DNA of 64,000 nt, from assembly GCF_003387375.1 (NCBI RefSeq), contig NZ_QUNG01000003.1:186001-250000 (forward strand). Direction: 5' to 3'. The DNA comes from Marinomonas pollencensis (GTDB taxonomy: Bacteria > Pseudomonadota > Gammaproteobacteria > Pseudomonadales > Marinomonadaceae). This document shows, piece after piece, positions 48,206-57,751 of this stretch (positions are counted from its first letter, which is position 1; every line of letters starts with the position of its first letter). Position numbers and translations under genes: made by a program. A model generated the notes under the pieces. It was not told the origin of the DNA, did not search any database, and was given only the letters and a program-made list of their open reading frames with translations.

Positions 48206-49693
48206 ATGGGCATTGCTATCCACCTAGACGACCTCAGCGTTAACTTCGACGATCGTTTTCAGCTAAATAACCTCAACTGGTCGATTGAAGCAGGTCAGCA
48301 TTGGGTCGTTACTGGCACCAATGGCTCAGGCAAATCCGCCTTAGCGGCTGTGTTGGCTGGAGTGGGTAAGATAGAACAAGGCAGTTTATCAGGCTTACCA
48401 AGTAACGTTGGCCTGGTGTCCTTTGAGGCTCAAGCCGAGTTGATCGCCAAAGAGCTGAAAAAAGACGACGCCGATATCATGGACGTTATCTCCCTTGGCA
48501 CACCCGTCCATGAAATGATTTTTGACCAATGCCAAGATCCTGAACTGGCACAAGAATTGGTCGAAAAATTTGGCCTAACGCCCCTACTAGATCGTGCTTT
48601 TCGTAAATTATCGACTGGTGAAACACGCAAAGTCATGTTGATTCGCGCCCTCTCCAGCAAACCCAACTTGTTGATTTTAGACGAACCATTTGATGGCTTA
48701 GATGCTGGCACACTGACCATGCTACAAGAGCACCTGATCAGCATCGCTGATACGGTTCCCATGGTTATGGTACTTAATCGCTTTGATGAAATGCCCGACT
48801 TTATTACCCATGTGGCCTACATGGACAAGGTCGCACTCGAGTCAAAAGAAGCACACAAACACCGTTCAGAAAAGAAACTGAGCGGGGCTGGAAAACTAGC
48901 ACTGACGGTGGATAAAAACGACGAACAAGCCTTTCATGAGCTTTATCAGTTGCTACACCTTAAAACCACCGACCTAAGTGTGCCTGAGGCTGACCCAAGC
49001 ACTAAACTGCCTGATCTAGACCCAAGCCAACCACTGGTAAGATTAAAACAGGCTAGCATCAAATATGGCGATACTGTCATTGTCGACAAGCTCGATTGGA
49101 CCATTGAACCAGGTCAACACTGGCAACTCAGCGGCCCTAACGGCAGCGGTAAAACCTGCGTATTGTCCTTGATTACTGGCGACCACCCACAATGCTACAC
49201 CAATGATATTTTCGTCTTCGGCTTCCAACGTGGTAACGGCGAAAGTATCTGGCAGATTAAACAATTTATCGGTTATGTATCGACCGCACTGCAATGGGAA
49301 TACCGAGTCAGCACCAGCTGTAAAAACGTCATTATTTCCGGATTCTACGACAGCATCGGCATGTACACTAAATCCACCGATAACCAGAAGAAAATTGCCG
49401 ACCAGTGGCTTGAACTACTCGGCATGAAAGACCGTGCAGACCAGCCCTTTAACAAGCTCTCCTACGGCGACCAACGACTTCTACTCATCGCTCGAGCCAT
49501 GGTGAAACACCCACCACTGCTCATCTTAGATGAACCTTGCCTTGGCTTAGATGACATGAACCGTCAGCTAGTTTTGGCCTTGATAGAAAAAATCTGCGAA
49601 GGAAAAGAAACCACGGTGCTCTACGTCAACCACCACGCAGAAGATCAGATCAAAGGAATTGAATACTACCTAGGATTGAAGAAGAATAACTAG
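48206..49693 (+). CDS. modF: ModF-like double ABC ATPase
   Basis: 495 aa with two ATP-binding cassettes, similar in length to E. coli ModF (490 aa). Walker A motifs are GTNGSGKSA (about 38) and GPNGSGKTC (about 315); the signature in the first half is LSTGETRK and in the second half LSYGDQRL. Walker B is LLILDEPFDG and LLILDEPCLG. Its role in molybdenum handling is not settled, and no modABC genes are near. Its last 60 bases and terminator are repeated at 58.4 kb. Confidence 0.92.
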   Translation: MGIAIHLDDLSVNFDDRFQLNNLNWSIEAGQHWVVTGTNGSGKSALAAVLAGVGKIEQGSLSGLPSNVGLVSFEAQAELIAKELKKDDADIMDVISLGTPVHEMIFDQCQDPELAQELVEKFGLTPLLDRAFRKLSTGETRKVMLIRALSSKPNLLILDEPFDGLDAGTLTMLQEHLISIADTVPMVMVLNRFDEMPDFITHVAYMDKVALESKEAHKHRSEKKLSGAGKLALTVDKNDEQAFHELYQLLHLKTTDLSVPEADPSTKLPDLDPSQPLVRLKQASIKYGDTVIVDKLDWTIEPGQHWQLSGPNGSGKTCVLSLITGDHPQCYTNDIFVFGFQRGNGESIWQIKQFIGYVSTALQWEYRVSTSCKNVIISGFYDSIGMYTKSTDNQKKIADQWLELLGMKDRADQPFNKLSYGDQRLLLIARAMVKHPPLLILDEPCLGLDDMNRQLVLALIEKICEGKETTVLYVNHHAEDQIKGIEYYLGLKKNN

Positions 49694-49780
49694 AATTTTG
49701 GTTAGCTTACTGCCTTGAGCAGAAACTGTGTGACGCTTAATTTCGAAACTGCCGCCTACTTCATATGAAGCGTCACACTT
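49633..49780 (+). repeat. Direct repeat, left copy (end of modF plus terminator hairpin)
   Basis: About 111 bp (49633-49743) recur at 58446-58556 with two substitutions, both synonymous in the modF frame. Past that the two copies share the hairpin stem but not the loop. See the right copy. Confidence 0.95.
49728..49778 (+). terminator. Hairpin after modF
   Basis: GTGTGACGCTT (49728-49738) with AAGCGTCACAC (49768-49778), perfect over 11 bp, 29-nt loop. Probably terminates modF. Confidence 0.8.
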
Positions 49781-49852
49781 GTTTTCAAAAACTGATATAG
49801 TTTCATTATCCATATCGACTTATATAAAGAAACTGTCGCAAAGGACATTGCT

Positions 49853-52465
49853 GTGCCAACGTACCAACCTTTTACAAATGAAGAAAAAGCACACCTGAAA
49901 GTCAGATTAAATAAGTTAAACGACGAATCAATTTTCATCTTCTCATCAAGATGCGCCTTAAGTGTATTCCCATTTATTTTTGCAGAAAATAGCTTAACTC
50001 CTGAGAATAAGTCAGGTCTAGGATTCTGGAAAAAATCAAAACAAGGAAGATACCTTTTATCTGTATGGAGAGCATTACTTGTTTCTTATACTAATAGCAG
50101 GTCATTAAATATAAATCATAAGATTATAGCGAAGAACGCATCTTTGGCTGCCAGTTCTTCTCTGGATTCTAGAAGAGGCGATTTTATTTCTGAAACTGCT
50201 GATTATGCAGTTTATTCAGCAGCTTATTCTGTATTATCTTTGCTCTCCCCAAAGCTTGATTATCCCTTGGACACAGCAATTGCAGCATTGAGTTCAGCAA
50301 ATCATTATCATCCAAGTTATGTAGAGGAAATTAAAAATATAATAATCAATGACTTAGAGAAATTAGAACAGAACATTTATATAAAAGAGACACCTTTATG
50401 GTTAGAAACCAAAGACTCCAAATATGTAGACTTAGTTCAACACTACATTACTCCTGAAAAATTAAAAGGCCTTTCAAATCAAATACGAAAAGTAGATACT
50501 AAGGCTGCAGAAATCACTGAAAAAATTCAACATATTTATTTAGGGATTTCTAACGCAAAACCAGATAATAAAGCAATAGAAAACGCCCTCGATCAACTGG
50601 AAGTGTATTTTTCCAATAAGAGTATTGAAGAAAAAGAGAACAACAATACCTTCTATGGTAAAGAGGATGAAGAATTTTATAGGGAAAACGACGATCTTTT
50701 TTATGAGAAAGAAAATGAGACAAATTCTGAAAATGAACTAAAAAAAACAGAATATGATATTGAAACCATCGCGGATAATCGCCACAGCAGTCATCAATAT
50801 GCCGCGGAAGATAAGCTTAACCGTCAGCATCTAGTGAATACCTTAGCGGCTTTGTTGCAAAACAAAAACAATCATCACCATCAAACCATTGGTTTATTAG
50901 GTCATTGGGGAGTTGGCAAGACATCCGTTGTTGAGCTACTAAAAAACGCCCTACAAATGAAACAACAAACAGACGAACCTGATTTTTTATTCGCCGAGTT
51001 TAACGCTTGGGAATACGAACACACTGACAACCTGCAGGCAGGCATCGCCCAAGAAATGGTCAAAGCACTTTCTAGCCCAGAGCCTAAACCTGTTTGCTGG
51101 GAAAAAGCTTGTTGGCCTTTTAGAAAGCTTTGGCTAACACTACAGTTTGCTTGGAGCTTGCTGGGCTGGAAGATATTAACACCCTTATTTCCTCTTGTTT
51201 TCGCACTTGCACCTATTTGGTTTTTATACTTTTTCAATGAACCATTTAAGCAAGTAAATGAATCGATTATTTATATTTTTTCCACTACTTGGTTCATCGG
51301 CTTTTTGTACCCAACGTGGAAAGAAGTTAAAAAGGTATTAGCAGGACCACTAGCAAAAGAGTTTTTGACCTATTTGAAATTACCCGATTATGGCGAACAC
51401 TTAGGCACGATTCCGGTGATGCGTGAACACATTAAAAAACTCACCAAGGTACGTTTGGGCAATGAAAAACGCTTGTTGTATGTGGTGGATGATTTAGACC
51501 GCTGTGGACACAAGGGCATTGTTAAAGTGCTCGAGGCAGTGCGAATGGTACTAGATTTAGACAATGTCATTGTGGTAATCACCGTAGACCAACGAATTGC
51601 CCTCGCGGCGCTGGCGCTAAATTATAAAGAACTCGCCACACAGCACCATATTGAAGACCCTAGGCTGATCGCTCGCGATTACTTGGCGAAAATCATCCAT
51701 CTTCCTATTGTACTTACTGAGCCAGATGAAGCATCTGTATCCAGTTATCTTGAACACCTTTGGGAACAGACCAGTTCACCGAAAAGTAATACACCAAATG
51801 AAAGAGATGACAATCCAAATAAAGACACCGCCGACAATACCGATGAAACAAGTCAGATAAAAGGTGTTGAGCAAGAAGAAAAAACTAACCAAAGAGCAAA
51901 CACCCCTTTTCCAAACACTGTCCTCCTCAGTGCAGATGCGACTGAAACAGACTCTCAAATAGAAGAGGCAACTGAACACAAACAACCAGTAGAACAACTT
52001 ACAGATCTACAGAAGCAAGCCTTCATATTTTGGATAAGGCATTTTGAATTATCGAACCCGCGCCAAATAAAGCGCTTGAATAACAGCTTTAACTTACTTC
52101 GAAACTTTTATCCTGAAGATGAGATTTCTGACGATATAGCAACAGAAGAAGGTGGAACTGAGCATGCTTTTCCCATGATGGTGACGTTATTTGCCTTTGA
52201 ATACCTAAATAATCTTGATGACATGCAAGAGCGACATTCGTTGAAAAAGCTAATTAAAAAAGAAAAAATCGATTCAGAAGGTGCAAATAAAAAATACCTA
52301 ACGGGTCACAAGATAACGCCATTAGTGATTGAGCTGGCAAACCTGAGCTTAGAAAACACCACTATGATCCAAGGAATTGAGCCTTTCGTTCTTCCAGGGA
52401 TTGATATGATCGATAAAAATTTTGCCGAAAAAGCTGAAAGCTTTGAAGCAGGAAGATGTAGATGA
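49853..52465 (+). CDS. KAP-family P-loop NTPase, membrane-associated
   Basis: 870 aa from a GTG start with AAAGGA eight bases upstream. The Walker A is GHWGVGKTS (350-358, Lys356). Two or more membrane helices (about 430-480) come before Walker B LLYVVDDLDR (541-550), the hallmark of KAP ATPases, where the TM segment is inserted between the two motifs. NPRQIKRLNNSFNLLRNF at about 735 is the other KAP mark. An N-terminal domain of about 270 residues, then an acidic linker (270-330), is unknown. The first ~900 bp are much richer in A/T than neighbours. KAP proteins have been linked to phage exclusion; that role here is inference. Confidence 0.88.
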   Translation: MPTYQPFTNEEKAHLKVRLNKLNDESIFIFSSRCALSVFPFIFAENSLTPENKSGLGFWKKSKQGRYLLSVWRALLVSYTNSRSLNINHKIIAKNASLAASSSLDSRRGDFISETADYAVYSAAYSVLSLLSPKLDYPLDTAIAALSSANHYHPSYVEEIKNIIINDLEKLEQNIYIKETPLWLETKDSKYVDLVQHYITPEKLKGLSNQIRKVDTKAAEITEKIQHIYLGISNAKPDNKAIENALDQLEVYFSNKSIEEKENNNTFYGKEDEEFYRENDDLFYEKENETNSENELKKTEYDIETIADNRHSSHQYAAEDKLNRQHLVNTLAALLQNKNNHHHQTIGLLGHWGVGKTSVVELLKNALQMKQQTDEPDFLFAEFNAWEYEHTDNLQAGIAQEMVKALSSPEPKPVCWEKACWPFRKLWLTLQFAWSLLGWKILTPLFPLVFALAPIWFLYFFNEPFKQVNESIIYIFSTTWFIGFLYPTWKEVKKVLAGPLAKEFLTYLKLPDYGEHLGTIPVMREHIKKLTKVRLGNEKRLLYVVDDLDRCGHKGIVKVLEAVRMVLDLDNVIVVITVDQRIALAALALNYKELATQHHIEDPRLIARDYLAKIIHLPIVLTEPDEASVSSYLEHLWEQTSSPKSNTPNERDDNPNKDTADNTDETSQIKGVEQEEKTNQRANTPFPNTVLLSADATETDSQIEEATEHKQPVEQLTDLQKQAFIFWIRHFELSNPRQIKRLNNSFNLLRNFYPEDEISDDIATEEGGTEHAFPMMVTLFAFEYLNNLDDMQERHSLKKLIKKEKIDSEGANKKYLTGHKITPLVIELANLSLENTTMIQGIEPFVLPGIDMIDKNFAEKAESFEAGRCR

Positions 52466-52466
52466 T

Positions 52467-52553
52467 CTAAGCACTCAATTGATGCTGGTGCATGGCTCCA
52501 AGTTTTTGCCATTCTTGCAGAGCACTCTTTTTAAATTCGAGTTTATAAGTCAG
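52467..52553 (-). pseudogene. Truncated RelE-type toxin remnant
   Basis: 28 codons from CTG 52553 (probably a former ATG) to TAG 52467, reading TYKLEFKKSALQEWQKLGA, the RelE/ParE N-terminus. The frame then breaks. The stop lies next to the end of the KAP gene. Confidence 0.7.
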
Positions 52554-52740
52554 CGATGCTGACTGAGATACTTTCTTCATTTGCGCGTTTCTTCGCCAGA
52601 GCTACAAGATCCATACCTTCCAATTTATCCATTCAGGCTTCATACGCTTCTGCAGGAACACAGTAAAACGCAGCATCATTAAAACGACAACTCTACCATT
52701 AGTTCTGGAGCCAATTCCATCAGGTCAGCTTTTTTGCCTT
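52543..52740 (-). pseudogene. Decayed Phd/YefM-type antitoxin remnant
   Basis: On the minus strand the frame ending TAA at 52543 reads MDKLEGMDLVALAKKRANEE and then SISVSIADL. Before it are a TGA (52633-52635) and AFYCVPAEAYEA. This is the typical C-terminal half of a Phd/YefM antitoxin with one in-frame stop. Further upstream the similarity fades, with more stops. It overlaps the toxin remnant by a few bases, as in an intact antitoxin-toxin pair. It is too broken to be active. Confidence 0.65.
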
Positions 52741-52741
52741 C

Positions 52742-52761
52742 CCACCCTCAAATGAGGGTGG
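52742..52761. repeat. Perfect palindromic hairpin
   Basis: CCACCCTCA (52742-52750) and TGAGGGTGG (52753-52761) with only AA between. It lies between the toxin-antitoxin remnant and the lipoprotein gene. There is no T-run on the + side. It may be the end of a former element. Confidence 0.6.
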
Positions 52762-52824
52762 TCTGCTCGATTGTAAAGAGTCTATATTTAAATCGTCAGC
52801 AAAAACTAAAAAAGAAGATGAATT

Positions 52825-53778
52825 ATGAACAAAGTAACGTCGCTAAAGGTCGTATTATCTGCAGGAATCACTCTCACTTTATCTGGATGTTTCTCAAACA
52901 CTTCAATGATCATGGACGCGACGGGGGCAAAAAAAGGCGAGCTTCCTGCTTTTCAACAACCCGATTTCACTAATGCTCAAGCTGATTTTAGAAAAAAACT
53001 AGAGCAATACCACAATACTAATCAAATGCCTGTGGATACCAGTTCATACAGCAGCTGTAACCTCAGCCAAAAAACACTTCAAGACATATCAGGCTTTACA
53101 ATCATTGCTGACCTACTTGATACCACTCGAAAAAATAAAGATTCAAAAAAATCACTCACTGCACGAATTGGTCAGGACGCATCTTCTGCTGCAGGGCAAG
53201 ATATCCAGCAGACTTATCATTGGCAAGGTGGTGCTTTATATGCATCAACCATAGATTGTCAAAAATTAACGAACAATTCAGATGCTAGTAACGTTAGTTT
53301 TTTAATTGATAGCCAATACCTAATCAAGACAACAGGAGCTAATTTTAATGGCACACATTCTATTACCGAGCAGAAGCATGTTCAGCGGATAACACCCGAT
53401 CACATTGTTTCTATAGGCCTATCCTCTACCGTCATGGGTGATGACTTCACAAAAGACTTTGGTACCAAGCTGGCACTTAGTCTGAGCAATTTAAAAGATC
53501 CTTCGTTTATTTACACTTACAAGAAAGGAAATGACCAATTAAATATGATTGAAGCACCATCAAGTCCTGGCATCTATTTCACTCAACACTTTATTACCTT
53601 AAACAAAGAAGAACAACGGATTCGCTCTTATCGATATACAGGAGCGGTTCATGATGGCGTTGGGCGCTCTCTAAACGGTAAAGCACAAGGTCTACAGGAG
53701 AGTTTTGGGAAATACGGTTCCAACCTATGTTTTGATCAAGGAGAACTTGTACAGAAATCAGATTGTGAGACCTTTTAA
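52825..53778 (+). CDS. Predicted lipoprotein, unknown family
   Basis: 317 aa with a signal peptide and lipobox LTLSGC (Cys about 22). The mature part is soluble and Gln/Lys rich, with paired Cys residues (SYSSCNLS, STIDCQKL, SNLCFDQG, KSDCETF) that could form disulfides. I do not recognise it. It precedes the next lipoprotein gene by 3 bp, so the two are one unit. It may interact with the KAP protein, but only position suggests this. Confidence 0.72.
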   Translation: MNKVTSLKVVLSAGITLTLSGCFSNTSMIMDATGAKKGELPAFQQPDFTNAQADFRKKLEQYHNTNQMPVDTSSYSSCNLSQKTLQDISGFTIIADLLDTTRKNKDSKKSLTARIGQDASSAAGQDIQQTYHWQGGALYASTIDCQKLTNNSDASNVSFLIDSQYLIKTTGANFNGTHSITEQKHVQRITPDHIVSIGLSSTVMGDDFTKDFGTKLALSLSNLKDPSFIYTYKKGNDQLNMIEAPSSPGIYFTQHFITLNKEEQRIRSYRYTGAVHDGVGRSLNGKAQGLQESFGKYGSNLCFDQGELVQKSDCETF

Positions 53779-53781
53779 ATA

Positions 53782-55029
53782 ATGTTTACTATTATCTCTA
53801 AATGGTTTTTGTTGATTATCTGTTTAGCATGTACGGGCTGCTCAACATTACAGATGCCTCATGGGCTTGGGCCTGCAGAATGTAAATCTGGGGACTGCTC
53901 TAATGGTGTTGGATCTCTCTACTCACCATTCGCAAAAGTAACCTATCACGGCGAATGGGATGGAGGGGAGATTGGTAGCGGTACTTATACCATTGACTAC
54001 AAAGGTCAAGAGTTTACCACTCTTTATAAAGATGGCAGGCCGGTCAGTGGGACTAAGTTTTACCCGCATATTAATGGCGAATTAGATTATTTTACCGGTG
54101 AATGGACACAGTATTATGATCCTTTCAGCAAGCAAACCATCACATTTCCCCATGAAGGGATTTACCACTCTATCACTGGCGCAACGTTAACCGGAGAATT
54201 CTATGCCATTCCTAGCCGGGGTATGTTTAAGCATATTTATGAGGAAAATCCCGACACCTCACTGAGACATTCAATCGCTAATATCCTTTTTATTGGGAAA
54301 GTGAGCTATCAAGGTGAAGAAGAAATCACCACGTTAGCCGGCACAAATTACTTCATCGGCATGCCTTTTATCAGTTCAAAATATTCTGGGTTAAAACCTT
54401 CTGATGCCGGTATGTTGGCTCAATTCAAACGCGACTTAAAATCAGAACAACAAGCGCAACAAAATGCCAGAGTACAAGACCAAGGTAACGGCTTCGACTT
54501 CGGTAAAATCATTGCGATTGCAGCTACGGTTGCTGTTGCCAGCAGTAATTTCAGCGACTTAGGACCAGATGTAAGCATGTTTTCTTCCACCATGGGTGAT
54601 TTCACAAACACACAAAAAACACCAGAACAGCAAAAAACGTCCTTTATACAGCACAAAGAACAAGTGACAACACAGGTTCAATCGAATGTGAATAGGATTG
54701 AACAACGCTATGCCCCTTTACCAAAACCCAAGCCGCGCTCACAACAAATAATAGCCAAGTCAAAACCTGCAGAAACCAAAGCTGCCACTGCTCAGCCAAG
54801 GAATATAAACATAGAGGCGAGTGGCACAACGGGTAGCTATTTTGCGTATGAGCAAGCGCTTGATTTGTCACAAACCAACGCTGAAAACAAGGCGCACTCA
54901 ATGTGCCGTAACGACCACAATGGACGACTAAAAGCGAACAGTGGCAATATGGCCAAAAAGAATTGTCAGCAAAAGAAAAATGAATTCCGCTGCAATGTGA
55001 CTATGATTTTTGTATGTCAAAAAGAATAG
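53782..55029 (+). CDS. Predicted lipoprotein with MORN-like and proline-rich regions
   Basis: 415 aa. Lipobox LACTGC (Cys about 20). Residues about 45-150 carry MORN-like stretches (YHGEWDGGEIGSGTYT, LTGEFYAI). A hydrophobic IIAIAATVAVASS lies near 236. After a Gln/Lys/Pro-rich linker, a C-terminal domain (about 335-415) has four Cys residues. No known family. It is translationally coupled to the previous lipoprotein gene, which has no clear ribosome site between them. Confidence 0.72.
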   Translation: MFTIISKWFLLIICLACTGCSTLQMPHGLGPAECKSGDCSNGVGSLYSPFAKVTYHGEWDGGEIGSGTYTIDYKGQEFTTLYKDGRPVSGTKFYPHINGELDYFTGEWTQYYDPFSKQTITFPHEGIYHSITGATLTGEFYAIPSRGMFKHIYEENPDTSLRHSIANILFIGKVSYQGEEEITTLAGTNYFIGMPFISSKYSGLKPSDAGMLAQFKRDLKSEQQAQQNARVQDQGNGFDFGKIIAIAATVAVASSNFSDLGPDVSMFSSTMGDFTNTQKTPEQQKTSFIQHKEQVTTQVQSNVNRIEQRYAPLPKPKPRSQQIIAKSKPAETKAATAQPRNINIEASGTTGSYFAYEQALDLSQTNAENKAHSMCRNDHNGRLKANSGNMAKKNCQQKKNEFRCNVTMIFVCQKE

Positions 55030-55068
55030 TTTCTAACACTTAGTAAGCGTTGCTAACTCTGTATCTAG

Positions 55069-56193
55069 TCAATGGAGCAAAGCGGATAAGATACTACTAA
55101 TGAGCTCTCCTTGCCTTGAGTGATTGGTTTTAATAAAAACATTTTTCAAATAAGAGCGGATTGTTGCTTCTGTTTTTCCGCTCTTTTTTGAAATGTCTTT
55201 TAACGTTAGCCCTGTGACTAAACCCTCACATAATTCAGACTCGGCAGGTGAAAGCGAAAAATATTGTCCAATCGTTTCAGCCTTTGGCAGCTTTCTCTTA
55301 GCGGGTTCAACAATAGCCACTAAAGCACCGCCCCGTGAAACATCCGTACTTTCCATCGGCCTTATCAGGACAATAAGCGGGGGTCGACCTACTCTATGTA
55401 AAAATAAGGTATCTGCATCATATTCGCCTTGCCCCATGCTAGCTCGAATCACTTGCACTGAGGATCGAAGATACGCGTTTTGAACATCATTCTGTTGGAA
55501 TATTAATCGTTCATTACGAACAGATAATAATTTTTCTTCTAATAAAAATGCTTTAGCTTGCTGATTCGAGTGAATGACAACGGCCTGTTCATTTAATATC
55601 AGCGTTGCCTGAGGCATAGCGTTAACCACACTGGTTAGTGTTTTTCTCGCCACATTTCGCTGATCAATTTGCTGATACAACAAAACGGCTTGCCGGATAA
55701 AGGGCACTAATTGATTAAGCCGAGCTAGCTCTTCAGGATGATATATACCTTGGTCAACAGTCCTCTGCATCGTTAATAATATTGTGTGAGTCTGCGTGCA
55801 ATGAACAACTAACCAAGCACTATCTAGCATATTCTGATCATTCTGCCAGCGCTTATAATCTTCTGTGACATTCAACTCATCCTTGATAGACAAAGCTGAG
55901 TGAAATAACCCTGGAGGCTGAAAAGTTGCATATCTAGAAACTAGATCCTGCTGGATCATATTATTCTTTGTATACCAATCTATAAAATCATCCGGCAGTC
56001 CTGCATACCAAAGGTGATCAATTTGTAATGGTTGCTTACGAACAACCACTAATTCCGCAGCACATGCATTATGCGTCGTTCGGAGAAGATCTAAAAAATG
56101 ATGAAAACCTTCTCGATCAGTCAGTCCCTCATATAACGCATGAACAATGTTGGCATCAGGTAGAATCATCTCATTTTTATAACTTAGAGACAT
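55069..56193 (-). CDS. LuxR-type HTH regulator
   Basis: 374 aa with AAGGTGG before the ATG. The N-terminal ~290 residues (with a possible PAS-like part) have no clear family. The C-terminal LuxR helix-turn-helix is SLSPAESELCEGLVTGLTLK with ATIRSYLKNVFIKT after it. The sensing signal is unknown. It is convergent with the second lipoprotein gene and on the same strand as the sigma-factor genes. Confidence 0.85.
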   Translation of the reverse strand: MSLSYKNEMILPDANIVHALYEGLTDREGFHHFLDLLRTTHNACAAELVVVRKQPLQIDHLWYAGLPDDFIDWYTKNNMIQQDLVSRYATFQPPGLFHSALSIKDELNVTEDYKRWQNDQNMLDSAWLVVHCTQTHTILLTMQRTVDQGIYHPEELARLNQLVPFIRQAVLLYQQIDQRNVARKTLTSVVNAMPQATLILNEQAVVIHSNQQAKAFLLEEKLLSVRNERLIFQQNDVQNAYLRSSVQVIRASMGQGEYDADTLFLHRVGRPPLIVLIRPMESTDVSRGGALVAIVEPAKRKLPKAETIGQYFSLSPAESELCEGLVTGLTLKDISKKSGKTEATIRSYLKNVFIKTNHSRQGELISSILSALLH

Positions 56194-56344
56194 ATCTAAA
56201 CCACCTTAAATATTCAGTAATCCCTAGGGATATTATGATAAATAATAATAGCATAGCCCCTTATTCGAACTATTTTATAAAAAAGCAGCAAAAAGAGTCG
56301 CGATCCTTGATTACTCTGACCTCTACCATATTTAATATATTGGG

Positions 56345-57076
56345 CTACAGCATGATTGTGCCGCGACCTATCGATTGAATTGGCCCTGTTGGTTTACCGG
56401 TTGGCGAGCCACCTTCTTGCTCTAAAGTCAGCTCAAACAGTTGATTGTCTGTCAGGGGTGGCAGCTTATCCAAAGCAATGTTTAGGGTCTCTCCTTTCTT
56501 AACTAAGCCCAGCGACACGGGAGCGTCCCAACCTTCGGCTTTGGTCCAAAACTGCAATGCTTTGCCTGCTGGAATTTCTATCGCGGCTAATGGAACAAGC
56601 TGCATTTGCCTTGCTTGACTCGTTTGTATTACCCAGCCAGGTGTTTTGTTTTCAGGCGCGACCAATACAGCAATGTAGGTAGGATCGCTCATGGTAGGTT
56701 GGACAGTCTGCAGCTGCACGGCAAAAAATACCGCGACAACAAAACAAGCCGTCGATAAACCACGCCACAATGCTAAATTCTGCCAAAATAAACCTAATTT
56801 AGTACTCGCTGGCGCTTTCGTTTGAGTAGCAGACTCTAACGCATCGACGCTACGTTCAATACGCGCAGATAACGGCTGGGGAGCAGTTAATGGCACTAGT
56901 CGATCGGTAATAGACAAAAAATGTTCTTGCCACTGATTCACCGCTTTTTGCAGTTCGTCGCTTTGAGCTAAACGCGCTTCAAATGCAACTCGCTCTTCAT
57001 CATTTAATGTACCCAGTACATATTGTCCAACCCATTCACTGTCTGTCTCTGGCGTGTCATTTGTCGGTTTATTCAT
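56345..57076 (-). CDS. Anti-sigma factor of the RskA type
   Basis: 243 aa from the ATG at 57076, which has AAGGAG 8 bases upstream and overlaps the sigma factor stop (ATGA). An N-terminal zinc-finger-like helical part (about 10-90) binds sigma, one membrane helix at about 110-130 spans the inner membrane, and the periplasmic RskA C-domain ends with SPTGKPTGPIQSIGRG. It should hold the sigma factor inactive at the membrane until a signal arrives. Confidence 0.9.
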   Translation of the reverse strand: MNKPTNDTPETDSEWVGQYVLGTLNDEERVAFEARLAQSDELQKAVNQWQEHFLSITDRLVPLTAPQPLSARIERSVDALESATQTKAPASTKLGLFWQNLALWRGLSTACFVVAVFFAVQLQTVQPTMSDPTYIAVLVAPENKTPGWVIQTSQARQMQLVPLAAIEIPAGKALQFWTKAEGWDAPVSLGLVKKGETLNIALDKLPPLTDNQLFELTLEQEGGSPTGKPTGPIQSIGRGTIML

Positions 57077-57636
57077 TGTAAACACTCCTTCAAGGCCGCC
57101 AGACTGCGCTTAATCCATGATTTCACCGTGCCAAGCGGCTTACCTAGCAGCTTAGCGATTTCATCTTGTGTGTAACCATCAACATACGCATGCAAGACAC
57201 AGAGTTTTCGTTCGTTTTCCAAATGATCCAAACAAACATCAAGCGACGCCTGAGTGAAAACATCGCTAGCGAATTCATCATCTGGATGCTCATTATCCAG
57301 TACTTGCTTATCACATAAGTCCAATAAAAAGTCAGGTTCAGCAAGCACTTGTCGTTGGCTGTATTTTAAAGCGTTCAATGCTAAATTTCTTGCTACGGTG
57401 TAAATCCACCCCCGAGCAGAGCCTAGCCCTTTATGATAACGATCGGCGTTTTGCCAAATTTTAATGAAGGCGTCATGCACTATATCTTCCGCCAAAGGAC
57501 GATTTTGTAAAATCCTCATCACCACAGCCAGCAACCTTGGTGCTTCCTGCTCGTAAAGCTGCATTAATGCTCGTCGATTGCCACCAGCACAACACACTAG
57601 CGCATTTTCATAATCAAAAGTCGTTACTGATGGCAC
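57073..57636 (-). CDS. ECF-type RNA polymerase sigma factor
   Basis: 187 aa, starting at GTG with AGGA 8 bases upstream. Sigma region 2 is LAEDIVHDAFIKIWQNADRY with GSARGWIYTVARNLALNALK, and region 4 is the DGYTQDEIAKLLGKPLGTVKSWIKRSL helix-turn-helix. It is of the SigK/RpoE group that pairs with RskA-like anti-sigmas. Its target regulon is unknown, but the secreted DUF3455 gene next to it is a good candidate. Confidence 0.95.
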   Translation of the reverse strand: MPSVTTFDYENALVCCAGGNRRALMQLYEQEAPRLLAVVMRILQNRPLAEDIVHDAFIKIWQNADRYHKGLGSARGWIYTVARNLALNALKYSQRQVLAEPDFLLDLCDKQVLDNEHPDDEFASDVFTQASLDVCLDHLENERKLCVLHAYVDGYTQDEIAKLLGKPLGTVKSWIKRSLAALKECLQ

Positions 57637-57656
57637 GCTGATTTTCCTAATGAAAA

Positions 57657-57684
57657 AACCCAGTGTACGGAACTGGGCTTTTCA
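57657..57684 (-). terminator. Terminator of the DUF3455 gene
   Basis: CCCAGT (57659-57664) with ACTGGG (57672-57677), followed on the minus strand by a run of T. It separates the DUF3455 gene from the sigma factor. Confidence 0.85.
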
Positions 57685-57751
57685 AGTCATTAAAGGCTGA
57701 AGAAATGACATATCAACTCATTGCTACACTAAATAATAGTCGAGCAAAATA

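Noticed and set aside
52734-52973. 79-codon + strand frame at the start of the lipoprotein gene
   Set aside because: It overlaps a lipoprotein with a clear lipobox in another frame.
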